DNA of 64,000 nucleotides from Progne subis subis (taxonomy: Eukaryota; Chordata; Aves; Passeriformes; Hirundinidae). Numbering within the stretch: the stretch's first letter is position 1; every line of letters starts with the position of its first letter. The notes under the pieces were generated by a model that saw nothing but the letters and a program-made list of their open reading frames with translations, ran no database searches and was not told the origin of the DNA. The stretch spans positions 8,210,860 to 8,274,859 of the forward strand of contig JAKJHU010000030.1 of assembly GCA_022316685.1 (NCBI GenBank), written 5' to 3'. This document shows, one piece after another, positions 1-48,235 of the stretch. Made by a program: the position numbers and the translations under genes.

Positions 1-3000
1 GTCAGTGTGTAAGTGAGCCATAAGGGGCTCCTTAAGAGCCCTGAGGACCATGGAAAAAGCTTATGACCATCAGCCTGGGAGGCATTGGCAAGATGTGCAA
101 TATCTGTGTTTTGAGCAGATAAGACACACAGACCATTGGACAAGCTGAGATCTTTATTCTCTCCCACTAATACCATTCTCAATAGGGTGCAGGTGCCTCC
201 TGTTATTTTGAGGAATTCCATCTAGCTTCTACAGCCAGGATTTAAGAAGCCAAACATGCACAAAATGCATCCACCCAGTGCACACTATTACATCTCGTAA
301 CAGTTGCAATATGGTGGTGGAAAGCTGGAGGCAAGAAGGCATGGTTTCCAGAGTCACTCAAATGCCAGTATTATAAATACTATACATATGATGATGATCT
401 GCTTTACCTATTTACAACCGGAGGTAATTTTGTTTATTTTCAGAGTAATATCTGAATACTGATGAACTCATTAGTTGATCTGAAAATCTGGAAAGGACTC
501 CCAAAGGCAGTGGAGGTCCCAGTCTAAGAGGCTAGGGAAATTACAAAAGTCACACTGGAACTTTAGTGTAAAATAATTACAAATTTTTGGACCATTTTAT
601 GATCAATAGCATTTTTATAGCACCTTTTGTTATTGAAATTCTTCACATTTTTTTTTCCTTACCTTTTTTTTTTGCTCACTTTTTCTGCCTTCACAGAAAA
701 GCATGAGAAGGACAAAAAGTGTTTTACAAAAAGCAACACCACCTGTTTTATTATATGAAATGTAACACATATACTTCTTTCTCCTCTGCATATATACACC
801 AAATAAATATAGCCCATATGGTACTCTGAGTATGTATGTGCTCACATTCATGCCACACATAGTTATCCTTTCAAGAAGTCACCTGCTAACTTGTGCAGTT
901 TTGCAAACTGGAAGTGCTCCTACTGCTACAATTCTCACTGAAGAAGATGCTGATCTGTAGGACAGATGTTATCCCTGAAAAAATTCTAAATCTGGTAGTG
1001 TATAAAACATTGATTTTTCTGCTGAATTAAGTATTGATTTAATTGGTGCTTTTTCTGCCTCCAATTTTGAGATCATGGAACACTATTTCTAAGGCTTGTA
1101 CATATTGCTTGGTGGTTTGCAATATTTCAGTAATGCCTTGAGGCTTTCTGTTTCATTGCAATTGCATTTACAGCTAATAAACTGTTCAACAAACACTGAG
1201 TTTTATTAAACTGGCAAAATATGTGATAAAGAAAGCTAAACAAGCCCACAGTCAGCCATGCCAAAAATAAACAAATGCTTTTTTAAAAAATGCTAAAATA
1301 ATGTACAAATAAGCTTCAACAAAACTAAAATGCAGAATCATTCCAAAACTGAAATGTGTATAAAATTAAAGTTCAAGAGAATAGTCACACTATCCAGCTG
1401 CAATTCCACTACAGTAGGGATTCATCATTCCATGTGTAAGGAAATCCTTAGCCATTTTCTCCTATCCATGCCACAGTGTATTGCTCCTTCAACTTAAATG
1501 AGAGACTGGAGCACCATCCCTGAGCTGGAGCAAATGATCCTCCTTTGTTAAACTTTTTTAGGGTTAATTTTCACCTGTCTGTATTGACCGGTTGAGAACC
1601 AGAGAACAGTTGTACCAGCACAACTGAGGATATACTCACTGTGTTCTCAGGATGACAGCTGGACAAGACAGGCAACTCTTCCCACCAGCCTTACTGCCTA
1701 ATCTTACATGTGGCATAAGTATGGTCCCCCTAGAAATGATGCCCTCTCCAATCTTTTCCCTTTGCTTTCTACTTTCCCTTCCCATCTTTTCTCCCATGAA
1801 CAAGTGTGTAAGAGGAAGAGGAAGCCGTGGCCTTGCAGGTGCTGAGCTTCTTCAGCACCCATGGAATGACCCTCGGGGTTCATCCTCCAGCCACCTGAAG
1901 CAGCACTACCATATTCGTATCAAGCAGCAGGTAGCTCACCCCACAAGCCCCCATGTGCTTTCAGTGTGAAATAAAAATAGTTCATTCAGTGTTTTGTTTT
2001 CAATTGACTACATATAGTTTCTCCTCATTTCCTCTTGTATCCTATCTTGCAATTTTTCTGCAAATGGAAAATTGTTATTACAGATACAAAAGATCTCTTT
2101 CACTAGTCAGGGCTCCATAGCTTTCTTTTAAGCTGATCATCTTCTTCAGGACATATATTTCAGAGGTTCCTGACAGGAAAAGCATGGTGTTCTTCATGAC
2201 AGTAAAAAACTTTCTTCAAGGACACTTTTACAAGTCTGGTGACTGCAGAAGGTACACATAAACTAAAGGGTATGATCATTTCTTTAACTCACCAATTAAC
2301 AAAAACTGGTAAATATCACTTCTGTATAATAGCTGGAGAAAAGAAGAACATCACCAGGGTGAAGAAAGAAGATGCTCAGGAGCTTTGTGTTGAAAACTTT
2401 AATAGCCTATTTCCTAAGAGAGAGATATTTCCTAAAAGCAGTTTATTCCATCTCATTTTCAGTGGCTATAGCAAGGCTTAAGAAAGGACAGGATATACCC
2501 CTCTAGAGATAGTTCATCTAACGAAACACAGACATTGTCAATGAAGACATCTGCAGATGAGTTAGTCTGTTCAATTCCCTCTACAGTTAATAGAAAGAAA
2601 GAGTTGCATTCGGTTGTGATTCATCTTATGCCTTGAACACCTCCTATAGGATGAAATTTACCCCACAAATGCATAATTTCCTCCACTGAATATAAACTGA
2701 ACTTGATATAAATAGCTTGCATATAGACATATGGATTTAAAACAAAGTGAGAGGAACTCTTCTGATGCTGACTTTTAACAGGAACAGTTTCCAGTCATTT
2801 TATTTGCAGGCAAAATCACGGCCTTGTTTTGATTAACTTTTTTCTGGAGCTGCAGTCCATTAACACTCACTCATGCAGATTGTAATGATCTATTGTATAT
2901 TCTTTCAAATCTTATATAACAGCTCTAGTGTGTAACAATGTGACAGTAATTAGAATCACAGTTTTGACTATTATGAGGCATTTTTTTCTCAGCTTGTGCT

Positions 3001-3872
3001 TCTAAAATGTAATTTCTGTCATTTGGCAGCTACACTGCCAAGAACACAGCAAGGTGGGGGAGATGTGTAAACAATTTACTAAAGTTTCTATCCCAAATCA
3101 AAGCTAGTAACACCCCAGAAGAGTCAAAATCCTCAGTTTTCATTATCAATCCATGAGAAAACTTCCTCCCCCTCCAAATTTTTTCTTTCAAGATCAAGCA
3201 AAGAGGGCAAATTTGAGACTTCCCGGTAGCAGAGGAGCCATCCAGGAGCAGGTCATCTCATGGAGCATGCTTGGAGCACAGAGGTTTGCACTTCCAGAGG
3301 GATATCTGCTACTGCAGTGTCCATCTTCTACTACTGCTCTCCTAGTCTGCTTCTGCCTCCACAAAGAAGCCCCAAGCTAAAGAACTGAATGAAGTACAAA
3401 GTAGATGAACACTGAGAGAACCAGCAAGTGTCTAAATTCAGGATTTTGTAGCAGGGTAAATAGCGAAGACATTCTTGGCCCTTTAATGAATTTAATTTAA
3501 TTCCCAGCTGAGCTGTTTCATATGTGTGTTGTGCTCGTGGCTCTGGTAAAATAAAAACACAGCTGAGGCAGCTGCTATTAATACTGATGTGCTTTACTAG
3601 TGCAATGACTGTGTTCACTGTAGCTCCTCCAGACATGCCCCACTCTTTGAACACAGACTACTTTTCTAACCTGTGACTTGAGCATGAAAGCAACTGCTTG
3701 GACTGGTAAAACAGCAGCTAGCTGGCAGTGTGGAAGCTCATAAGGGCTGGCCATGCAGCCTTGAAGAGTTTGTATGGAAAATGAGGGGTTAAATGATGAA
3801 TAATGACGCATATCTTGCCACTAAGTTTCTAAGAAGTCAAGGCAGGAGAAAGGCTGAAAAACCTAGGGAGGG
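1..3872. other. Intergenic, no gene recognised
   Basis: AT-rich sequence. Open frames are short (at most 105 codons at 1652-1969) and none resembles a known protein or has splice-site support. Around 480-530 a segment (CCAAAGGCAGTGGAGGTCCC) faintly recalls CR1, but too weakly to call. Confidence 0.7.
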
Positions 3873-3999
3873 AAAAAAACAAAACAAAACAAAAAAAAAC
3901 CCCCATAACAAAAAAAAAAAAAAAAAAAAAACCAAAAAAAAACCCCCAAAAAAACCCCAAACAAACAAAAAAAAACAAAACAAAACAAAACAAAAAAAG
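3873..3999. repeat. A-rich low-complexity tract with C runs
   Basis: Runs of A interrupted by single C or by CCCC/CCCCC (units such as AAAAC and AAACCCCC), with almost no G or T. It gives a lysine-rich spurious ORF. The same kind of tract recurs in the window (see findings). Confidence 0.95.
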
Positions 4000-4849
4000 A
4001 AGTTGAAATTTGACACCTCACAAACTTACCCAAAATGCAGCAGGACATGACAGTGTATGATGAGAGCAGCATGTAAAAGGAATGTATTTGAATACTAAAT
4101 AGCAATATGGTTGAAACTAGGAGTAAGGACTTTCAATCTGGACAGTTAGATTACGCATAAATAGGGAGTAAATCCTTTGTTTTGCTTTAGGAGTTTAGAT
4201 AAGTTACATAAGCTCCCCGTATTTTAATTGTCTCATCTCTGAGATGAGAAACATGTATACAGAATCTGGTTCTTTTCCTCAGTATGAGGTGATGCCTTGC
4301 TCAAGGAACAGCATAGAAGTCATTTCTGCCTCTGCTAAAGCAAGAATGGATTATCTAACAATGACAAACTGTCACCATCATTTTGCCTTGGCAGGTAGAA
4401 TAACTGATTCCTCTTTATTTTTAAGAATAAAAACACAAATAATTTTATCCATGAATAAAACACGCTGCCCTACAAAGAGATCATTTCCTCTCCAAATCCA
4501 GTGATTGCCCAGACAAAATCATCTCAGAAACACCACAAAAATAATGAGGTGTAGTTGAACACAAAGAGAGAACTCGAGAAAGGGAACAAAGTTAATAAAT
4601 AAGGATGGGGGAAAACACAGGAGAATTCTTTGTGAGACAGATATGTGGTTCAGAAATGAGAAGGTTTTTAAATGGTCAGGATGTCAGGAGGGCGTTAAAG
4701 AAACATTCCGAGAGCAGACTTTTGCCCAGAGAGAGAGTACTGTAATTCTCTTAACTTCAGTTCAATTTATTTCAAGTCAGTCAAAAAAGATCCCAGATGT
4801 ATATGACACACTCCTGCAGCTATGAGGAGATGAGTGACTGACCTGGGAG
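4000..4849. other. Intergenic, nothing recognised
   Basis: AT-rich sequence between the A-rich tract and the orphan CpG island. No conserved protein, RNA gene or clear transposon is seen. Confidence 0.65.
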
Positions 4850-5410
4850 CTGGAGGGATGAATGCACGACGGAACATCTGACCCTCCTTGACAGCTCCCT
4901 GCCATGTCTCCGCCATCCCTGAAGGAAATCCACGGGACCTGACGAACTGCAGACCGCCAGATCCGAGCCCCTCCTCTGTCTCTTCCCAGCTGACGGCTCC
5001 GGAGCTGGCACGTCTGCTGACCCGGGAGCGGGGCTTTCTCAGGTCCCACCGCTGCTCATCCTCTTTTCTCGCGCAGGAGAGAAGCACTCGTCCGCGCCGC
5101 CACACAGGCGCGACATTTCTTTCTTCTGCTCTGCCCTCTCTCAGAGGGGCATTGCCGCTTGCAAGCACGGACCGCCGAGCCCTTCTGAGGAGCGCGGGGC
5201 ACGGCCCGGGCGGTGGGGAGCAGGGGCGGAGGGCGGCGGCAGCAGCGCCGAGCAGCGCGCCCGGACCGCTCCGTCCGCCCCCGGCACGGCCGCGCCAGGG
5301 CCGCGCTCCGGACACCTCCCGGCGGCACCGGCCCCGCTCCTGGCATCCAGCGGCAGGGAAAGGGGGCTGCCCTGGCCTGATGTCCCCTCTTCAGCTCCCG
5401 CATGACCGAG
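4850..5410. promoter_or_regulatory. Orphan CpG island
   Basis: A GC-rich, CpG-dense segment, strongest at about 5030-5370 and rich in GCGG, GCCGC and CCCGG words, with AT-rich DNA on both sides. It lies 6 kb upstream of EMC2. No recognised exon or conserved protein is attached. Overlapping open frames of up to 182 codons occur on both strands, as expected where stop codons are rare. It could be a promoter for a non-coding transcript, an alternative EMC2 first exon, or a regulatory island. The direction cannot be told. Confidence 0.6.
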
Positions 5411-5448
5411 GCAAAGCCTTCTCCTAACTACAAAGTGGCTCACATAGG

Positions 5449-5502
<54 letters not shown>
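5449..5502. repeat. (GATA)n microsatellite, about 13 perfect copies
   Basis: An uninterrupted tetranucleotide array directly after the orphan CpG island. On the minus strand it reads TATC and yields a spurious Tyr-Leu-Ser-Ile repeat in translation. Likely polymorphic in length. Confidence 0.97.
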
Positions 5503-6266
5503 TAAACAAAAAACAGCTTCCAGCACCAAAGTTAAGCCTCGGCAACATATTAAAATTCAAGAATTCTTGCACTTCTTTTATGCCCACAGGCATAATTAAG
5601 ACTCTGCAAAATATCTTAAATTAAGTATGCAGAGAGGTGTCTTTAGGAGAGCAATTTCAAGCTTCCATACACTCAGCTAGTAAACACGAAATTACACTAC
5701 CTTGCTATGTGGAATCAGAAACTTGGATCTGCAGTGTTTGTTCACCTTGCTGCCATTTTAGAATTAAGTCTCAGAAGGCTCTCAGGGTACTCAGGTTTAG
5801 AGTATCAAGCCATAGAGGAAATGTTGTTTGACTTGCTTAAGGATCACTAACATGGTCAATTCATCAAGTTGATTTATATTTCTTTTCCCCAGCTTTCTAA
5901 AATTGTCTCCTCTTTGCCTTTTCTCATGGCACACTGAATGATGTGATTCTGACGTGTTCTCCATTTATGATTGCCAATAGCCAGGAAGATTTATAGCCTA
6001 AGGTTAAAAAAATTCCTCTGGCTATGCTTCCCTCTTGTTCTTCAGCTTAGGAGTCAGAGGCAGGGAATTAATTTTAAATTGACTTTGAATACTAATGCTG
6101 GATTAAAAATTCAAAATGATACCACTTTGATGTATATGTTCAATAGACAATGTTTTGTCGTGGTGAAAATGATATGAAAAAGCCGCACATTTTTCAGGAT
6201 GACTGAATTTTACTTGCCACTTCTTACTGTGGTGATGCTGTGATAAAACCTGAAAGTATATTAAAA
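5503..6266. other. Intergenic, nothing recognised
   Basis: Ordinary AT-rich sequence between the GATA array and the first LTR. Only short open frames occur. Confidence 0.65.
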
Positions 6267-6842
6267 TGTTCGGTGTGGCGGTGCGAGAATTGTTTTATTA
6301 GGTTTTTATAAGAAGTCTTATGTTATAGTTTGTTTCACTGTATCCCCAGTTCTGTAACCCTTTTGTGTTTTCTGTGTAACAAGGTGTTTTGTGTCAGTCC
6401 TCCCACCCCTCACCTGACTGGGACCATCCCCTCTGCCCCCCCTCGCTGTGGGGCAGCCTGTCTGTCACTTTGGGAGTCCTCCCCAAGACTGAGCAATCAT
6501 ACGGAGAGGGCTTCAGGTGATAGGTCCTCCGGGGGGAATTCCTTTCCTCTGGAGGTGGTTGGTCAGAGGCTTGGGGGTGGGCACACCTTGTTACCCCCTG
6601 AATCCCTCTGATTTGTCGTCTTGTTATAACCCCCCCTGAACCCCTCCCCCAGTTATAAGGTGGAGGAGGGAGACTCTCGCTCTCTCTGCTCTCTCGCTCT
6701 CTCTTGCTCGCTCTCACTCTGTTGCCTCTCTGGCCTGAGGTTTGGACCAGCTGTGGGACTCCCACAGCTCAGCATGAATAAATATCTTTTAACATGCTAA
6801 GCTGAGAGCCAGCCTTCTCTTACTGCGGCTGCTGTCACGACA
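6267..6842 (+). mobile_element. Endogenous retrovirus LTR with TATA box and poly(A) signal
   Basis: A block of about 580 bp with the order of a retroviral LTR: it begins TGTTCGGTGTGGCGG (or TGTGGCGG at 6274), has a GC-rich U3, a TATA box (TTATAAGG, about 6653-6660), a CT-rich stretch at 6671-6725 in the probable R region, AATAAA at 6777-6782, and ends CTGTCACGACA. TATA to poly(A) signal is about 125 bp. Sequence continuing to about 6990 differs in composition from the flank and may be a fragment of the internal leader. No gag, pol or env coding sequence follows. The class is not resolved, and no target-site duplication is evident. Confidence 0.6.
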
Positions 6843-9343
6843 CTACTTGGTCCAGCTGCTGCTGAGTAAGCCGAGCCAGCAGGTAAAGATAACCTGTGTG
6901 CCCATCCGAACTGGGAACCTCTTGTAGCTGTGCAGATCTGAGCTAGCCAGAGGCCGGCATCCGCCTAGTGCAGAGACAGACACAGCAACAAGAGTTCTGC
7001 ATATATTACCCGTCATAGCAATTCTCTTCAAACAAATGTATTAATTCTTTTTACCCAATTTTTTTCACTTTGGTAAATTTTAAATTTGATGTAAGAAAAT
7101 ATCTGAAGCTCTAACGTTAATAAATGAATGCTGACTAGGATCAGACTCAAAGTCACCTACATTAAAGCACAAAGTCCATAAATTGCGTTATTCAATTTTT
7201 TTTTTTTTAAATTCCCTATATTTTTCATCCACTTATTTAACTTCTGGGACTGATCTCTAGCATCACTAAACAAGACAGTAGTATCTTTAAATGCTCCTCA
7301 CATAAAATGAAGTTTGTCCATATCTTGCATCTTAACAAGAAAATGAATCATTGATTCACACAGAGGATAAATTCTCACTTTATTCATTCTTCATACATGG
7401 ATCCTACACGTGTACATTCTTCCTTGCATCATGGCTGTCCTGGAGTTATTTTCTCCTATGTCCTACTTACTTGAAGGATGCCACCATTGTTATATTACTA
7501 AACTAATCCCCCAACATTACTAAATTAAAATGGGTCCTAGATGCTCTTTATTAGGTGATGAGCCAAATGTCTCTCTATGCCCTGTATCTCATGCACAGGA
7601 TACAGACTTCCATATTTTGCTATATTGGTAAACTGCAAATTAAACTATTATGTTTTCTTCCATAGCAAGTATCACTTGTCTGAACAGCAATTCTGACTAG
7701 GTTATTATTGAACTGACAGATTAGTTTTGCAATAAAAAGAAAGGTTTTTTCAAATGGCACACTGAGTAAAAAAAACAACAAAAAATTACTTTTTAAAAAT
7801 TTCCCTTTGGTTAAATGTAGAACTAGCTGTGGTACCTATAAAAATTAGGTTGTGAGTTTGCTGCACTTTAAAATAATGCCCTCAAACAACCTGTGCATTT
7901 ACAACTTATTATATGAAATTGGGATCCCTGCCTTCCTACTATATTCCTGTAGAAGTGGCAGAAAATAACAGAAGAGCAGAAAAAGGCAGATACAGAAAAG
8001 AGATTTCACATGACTGTTCTCTTTTTAGAGCATTTTAAGGATTATTAACAGAACACTTTAAACTTTGAATTAAGTAATGAAGCTCCTTGGCATTAGAAAA
8101 CAGCTTTGAAAAACACTGTTTTAGTTTCCAAGAAGAAAAAGCTTAATACCAAAACCATCTCTGTTTCCAACTATAACAATGTCTGGCATAATCTGATATT
8201 GTAACAGTAATTCCTGTCTCTTGGTGAGTGTGGATGGCTTTCTGCTCCACAGTGAGAGCAGAGGTATGCAGTGGAACAGGTCAGCTTTGACCTTGGCAGA
8301 ACACAGCAGATTTTAGGCAAGTCGTTCAAGACCACATCCAAGAAAGGCAGCAGCCAACACTTACAGCGCACAACTTCAGGACCTGGTCTCCTCTTACAGT
8401 TCAGGTGAAGGACTGCATAACTGGGGAATTGTTTAAATCTAGCTAGGAGAGAGATCACTGAGAACAGTACTGGACTGTGTGCCTCTGGCGTACCATCGCC
8501 TGCCTCTTGCCAAGACAAACTTGTGGGCAGGTGCACAAGCACAGAGCTAGATGTGCAGGGAACTAAAAGTCAAACCCCTCCAAAATGCATTTCTGATCTT
8601 TCAACTCCTTCAGCATTAGATAATAGCTGTTGGGGCTTTTAAAAGGATCAAAATTTTGGATTTATGTGCCTAAAAGTTCTGTCTGACCTTAGGCATTCCA
8701 GCAGCACTGAACTCTCCAAGTTAATTTTTCTGTTTTACCTCAGCTATTTCAGTGTTACCCATAATGTGCAGAGCAGGTGTGTGCTAAATTCTTTTTGCAT
8801 CTGGATCATAATCATTCCATATTCATTCCTTTACAAGTAGAACAAGAATATAAATTCCCTACTCATATACTATGAGAACAAATGTATAAATATTTTTGTA
8901 GAGTGTTCAGATAATACAGACACTGGCATTTTAAAATTAGATGGAAGTACAGCTATGCTACACAAGGTCTAAACAATATAGTCACTTAGAAGATCAAAAG
9001 CCACTTTAGAGGGAAGAAAAATCAGGTACTCCCCAGCATTCTAGACCGCCATCTGGATTCCAGTTGAGGCCTTTTAGCTGTCAGAGTTGTGATACGTAAT
9101 TACACTGTAGATTCTATTAAGAATTAGTAGTTTATTCTAGTCAGAGGAGGAACAAAAATACAGAAAGCATTCTTGATACTAAGGTTCATTTGTTGATAGA
9201 GGTAGGGAATTAATTTTGAGTATGGAGTTTGAGGGATTTCCCATAAAAGATCTTGTCAGAATTAAACGTCAGACAAATAAGTTTCTGGTGATATTTTCTA
9301 AAACCCAGTTTCTTCAGTATACATGAAGTTAAAAATACATACC
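6843..9343. other. Intergenic; possible retroviral leader fragment at its start
   Basis: The first 150 bp (to about 6990) are more GC-rich and could belong to the adjacent LTR element. The rest is AT-rich with no recognised gene. A 123-codon minus-strand frame at 8171-8542 has no family resemblance. Confidence 0.6.
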
Positions 9344-9381
9344 TTTTTTTTTTTTTTCTTTTTTTTTTTTTTTTCCCCCCC
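9344..9381. repeat. Polypyrimidine tract (T/C)
   Basis: About 38 nt of T with one internal C and a terminal C run, just upstream of the ERVL-like LTR. Low complexity; no gene. Confidence 0.95.
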
Positions 9382-9613
9382 AATACCTTCAGCAGAGCTA
9401 CATCTATTTCTTACCAACGATACATGTATTGAAATTGGGAGCCTTATTTACTAAGAAACACTTCATCTCCACAGCAGAAGCTGTGATGCCAGAAGTTAAA
9501 GAGTGGAGAGGACACAGAGGTGGGCACAGCTGGCCCCACTCCTGTCTCTAGAGCTCTTCTGGGCTTCTGTGACCCATGGTCAGAAATTTATAACTGTGGT
9601 GGCTCACTGTCCA

Positions 9614-10721
9614 TGTGGTGTCTGGGGCACACAAAGAGTGCATTGGTTTTGCCTGGCCTGGTTTTTGGTTTTGGTCCACAGAGGTGTCTCCTGCTGGGAA
9701 GTTGCTGGAAGCTTCCCCCCGTGTCCAGCACAGCCAATCCCTGATGGCTCTGAAGATGGAGATGCTGCTGACCAAAACCAGGCCCCTGGTAACATCTCTG
9801 TGGTGACATGTAAGAAGGGAAATCAAAACCACGTTTTTCTCCTGGTCCGAGAAAAGGAGGAGGTGAGAAGGTGTGAGGCAAACAACATGGAGACACCAAG
9901 GCCAGTGGAGAAGGAGGGCAGGACGTGCTCCAGGCTCTGGAGCCAAGGTTCCTCTGCAGTCCATGGTGAGACCATAGTGAAGCAGCTGTGCCCCTGCAGC
10001 CCATGGATCCATGAGGGATGCAGAGATCCACCCACAGCCCGTGGGGGAGGTGTCCATGCCAGGGCGGGTGGATGCCTGGAGGAGGTTCTGATTCCGTGGG
10101 AGACCCGATGGAGAGAGGGGCCCTGCTTCCAGGCTGGAGCAGCCTGTCCTTGGAGGACTGCACCCCGTGGAAGAGTGACCCAGACTGCAGCAGTTTTGGG
10201 AGGAGTGTGTGCATGGGGGAGAGACTCATGCTGCAGCAGGTGCGGTTTGGCCGCTGTCCATGAGAGTGGACCAGGCCGGAGAAGTACACGGAGAGCTGTC
10301 TCCTGTGGGAGGGACCACACAGCCTCACAGGGGAAGGATTCCTCTCCTGGAGCAGCAGCAGAAAATCTCGGTGATGAACTGACCAAAACCCCCACGATCT
10401 GTCTCCCGGCACTGTCGGTGGGAAGGAGGGAGGGGCTGGGGGAGGAAAAAAAAAAAAAAAAAAAAAAAAAAGTTTTAAGGGCTTATTTTGCTTCTCATTA
10501 TCCTCCTCTGATTCTGTTAGTAATAAACTCATTTTACAACCTTAAAGTTGAGCCTGTTTTGCTCTTGAAGTGTTTCTTCTGGTCCTTATTTCATTCATGA
10601 AGCGTTCGTTATTTTTTTTGGTTTTTTTTTCCCCCTCTCTGCTGCCCAGCTGTGGCAGGGGAGGGTGAGCGAGCGACTCTTGTGGGTGCCTGGCGATGGG
10701 CCAGTGTTAAAGCACGACCCA
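9614..10721 (+). mobile_element. Avian ERVL-like LTR, probably solo
   Basis: About 1.1 kb of sequence much more GC-rich than its surroundings. It resembles, from memory, long avian ERVL-class LTRs: a start like TGCATTGGTTTTGCCTGG, repeated 'GGGAGACCC / GGAGCAGCC' style segments in the middle, then CTTCTCATTATCCTCCTCTG, a poly(A) signal AATAAA at 10522-10527, and a GAGCGAGCGACT...TTAAAGCACGAC end. No internal retroviral genes adjoin it. The A26 run at 10446-10471 looks like an expansion inside the element. Exact ends are uncertain because no target-site duplication could be matched. The open frames across it, up to 365 codons, do not resemble any protein I know. Confidence 0.62.
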
Positions 10722-11328
10722 GAGAAACCGGTGGCTCACCCTTGACGGTTCATGTTCCTCTCTAGGGCGCCAGAGGCAGGAAAAACGCTGGCAATCCTCA
10801 TGCCGAACCCAAACCACACGGGACATCCTCTGCGCCCGGTGTGTGTTCAAGGCGTACAACCTCATGCCATGCGAACTGGTCCTGTACAGTTTATGCGGAC
10901 TGTAACACAGGAAATTAACCTCCAGCCCTTAGTGCCACCTGCAGTTTGGGCTCTGAGGTTTTAACCCCGGTGCCCGCGGGCGGGACAGGAACGGAGCGCC
11001 GCGGACTGGGGATCACGCGTGTCCCCGTCACTGCGTTCCCGACGCAAGGACTAACAGAGCCCAAAGGCCCGGCGGGGCAGGCGCCGGCTGCCGGATACTC
11101 CGGCCCTTCAGGGGCTCCCGTCCAGCGGGGCGAGGCTCTCTCTGGCCACCGCGACAGTGACGGAGGGGACAGAAGGAACCCCGCGTAGCCCCGACCGCGA
11201 TGCGTAGTCACTGTGGGAGCCACTCGGCCCCGCAACACCTCCGGGTTCTACCGCGCCGGGCCGGCCCCGCCCTCCCGCCAATGACGGCCGGGGCCGTCAC
11301 CGCGCTGCGTCACGGGGCGGCCGCGAAG

Positions 11329-47830
<36,502 letters not shown>

Positions 47831-48235
47831 CTTGGCACAGAGATCTAATACAAAATTTTCCAATACCACACTCAACCTGTAATGACCTGTGGGTTATGTT
47901 ACTCTAGTGCTGTTAAAAGTTAATTTTGTATTGATTACGTGCTATATAAAATAACATTTTATGATAAGAAAAATGCATATTTATTGCTGCTATAAGAAAT
48001 GTGATGAATACCCCTGAAATTAATAACTTAGCCACACAAACAACATAAAGAAATGACATGCTGCACAACAGTCTCCTCAGATTTTTGTATGTACAGTACC
48101 TGCTTCTAAGCCATAATTTGTAGAAATAAACTTGTTAAATGATTAAAAAAATACAGTGATTTATTGAACTTGCAAATGGAAATCACAAATTTGTATATGT
48201 AGATTAATAAAATATGCTAAATATTTTTCCTGTTT
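47831..48235 (+). terminator. EMC2: EMC2 3' UTR and poly(A) region
   Basis: AT-rich sequence after the stop codon. AATAAA hexamers stand at 48125-48130 and 48206-48211. The second is followed by a T-rich TTTTTCCTGTTTG element that could serve as the downstream U/GU-rich element. The likely 3' ends are therefore near 48145 and 48230, giving a UTR of about 300-400 nt. A further AATAAA at 49114-49119 could end a longer isoform. Confidence 0.75.

Noticed and set aside
3930..3970. Telomere-like CCCCAAAA repeats
   Set aside because: The units are irregular and do not match the vertebrate TTAGGG/CCCTAA repeat.
3793..4105. Lysine-rich frame on + and phenylalanine-rich frame on -
   Set aside because: Pure translation of the A/C low-complexity tract.
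4767..5593. Overlapping 115-182 codon frames on both strands
   Set aside because: They lie in a CpG island, are rich in Arg, Pro, Ala and Gly in all frames, and one runs through the GATA array. No conserved domain or splice support.
9503..10600. A 365-codon open frame on the + strand and a 314-codon frame on the - strand over the same region
   Set aside because: Both run across the GC-rich ERVL-like LTR, resemble no protein family, and include translated homopolymer runs. Long frames on both strands reflect stop-poor composition.
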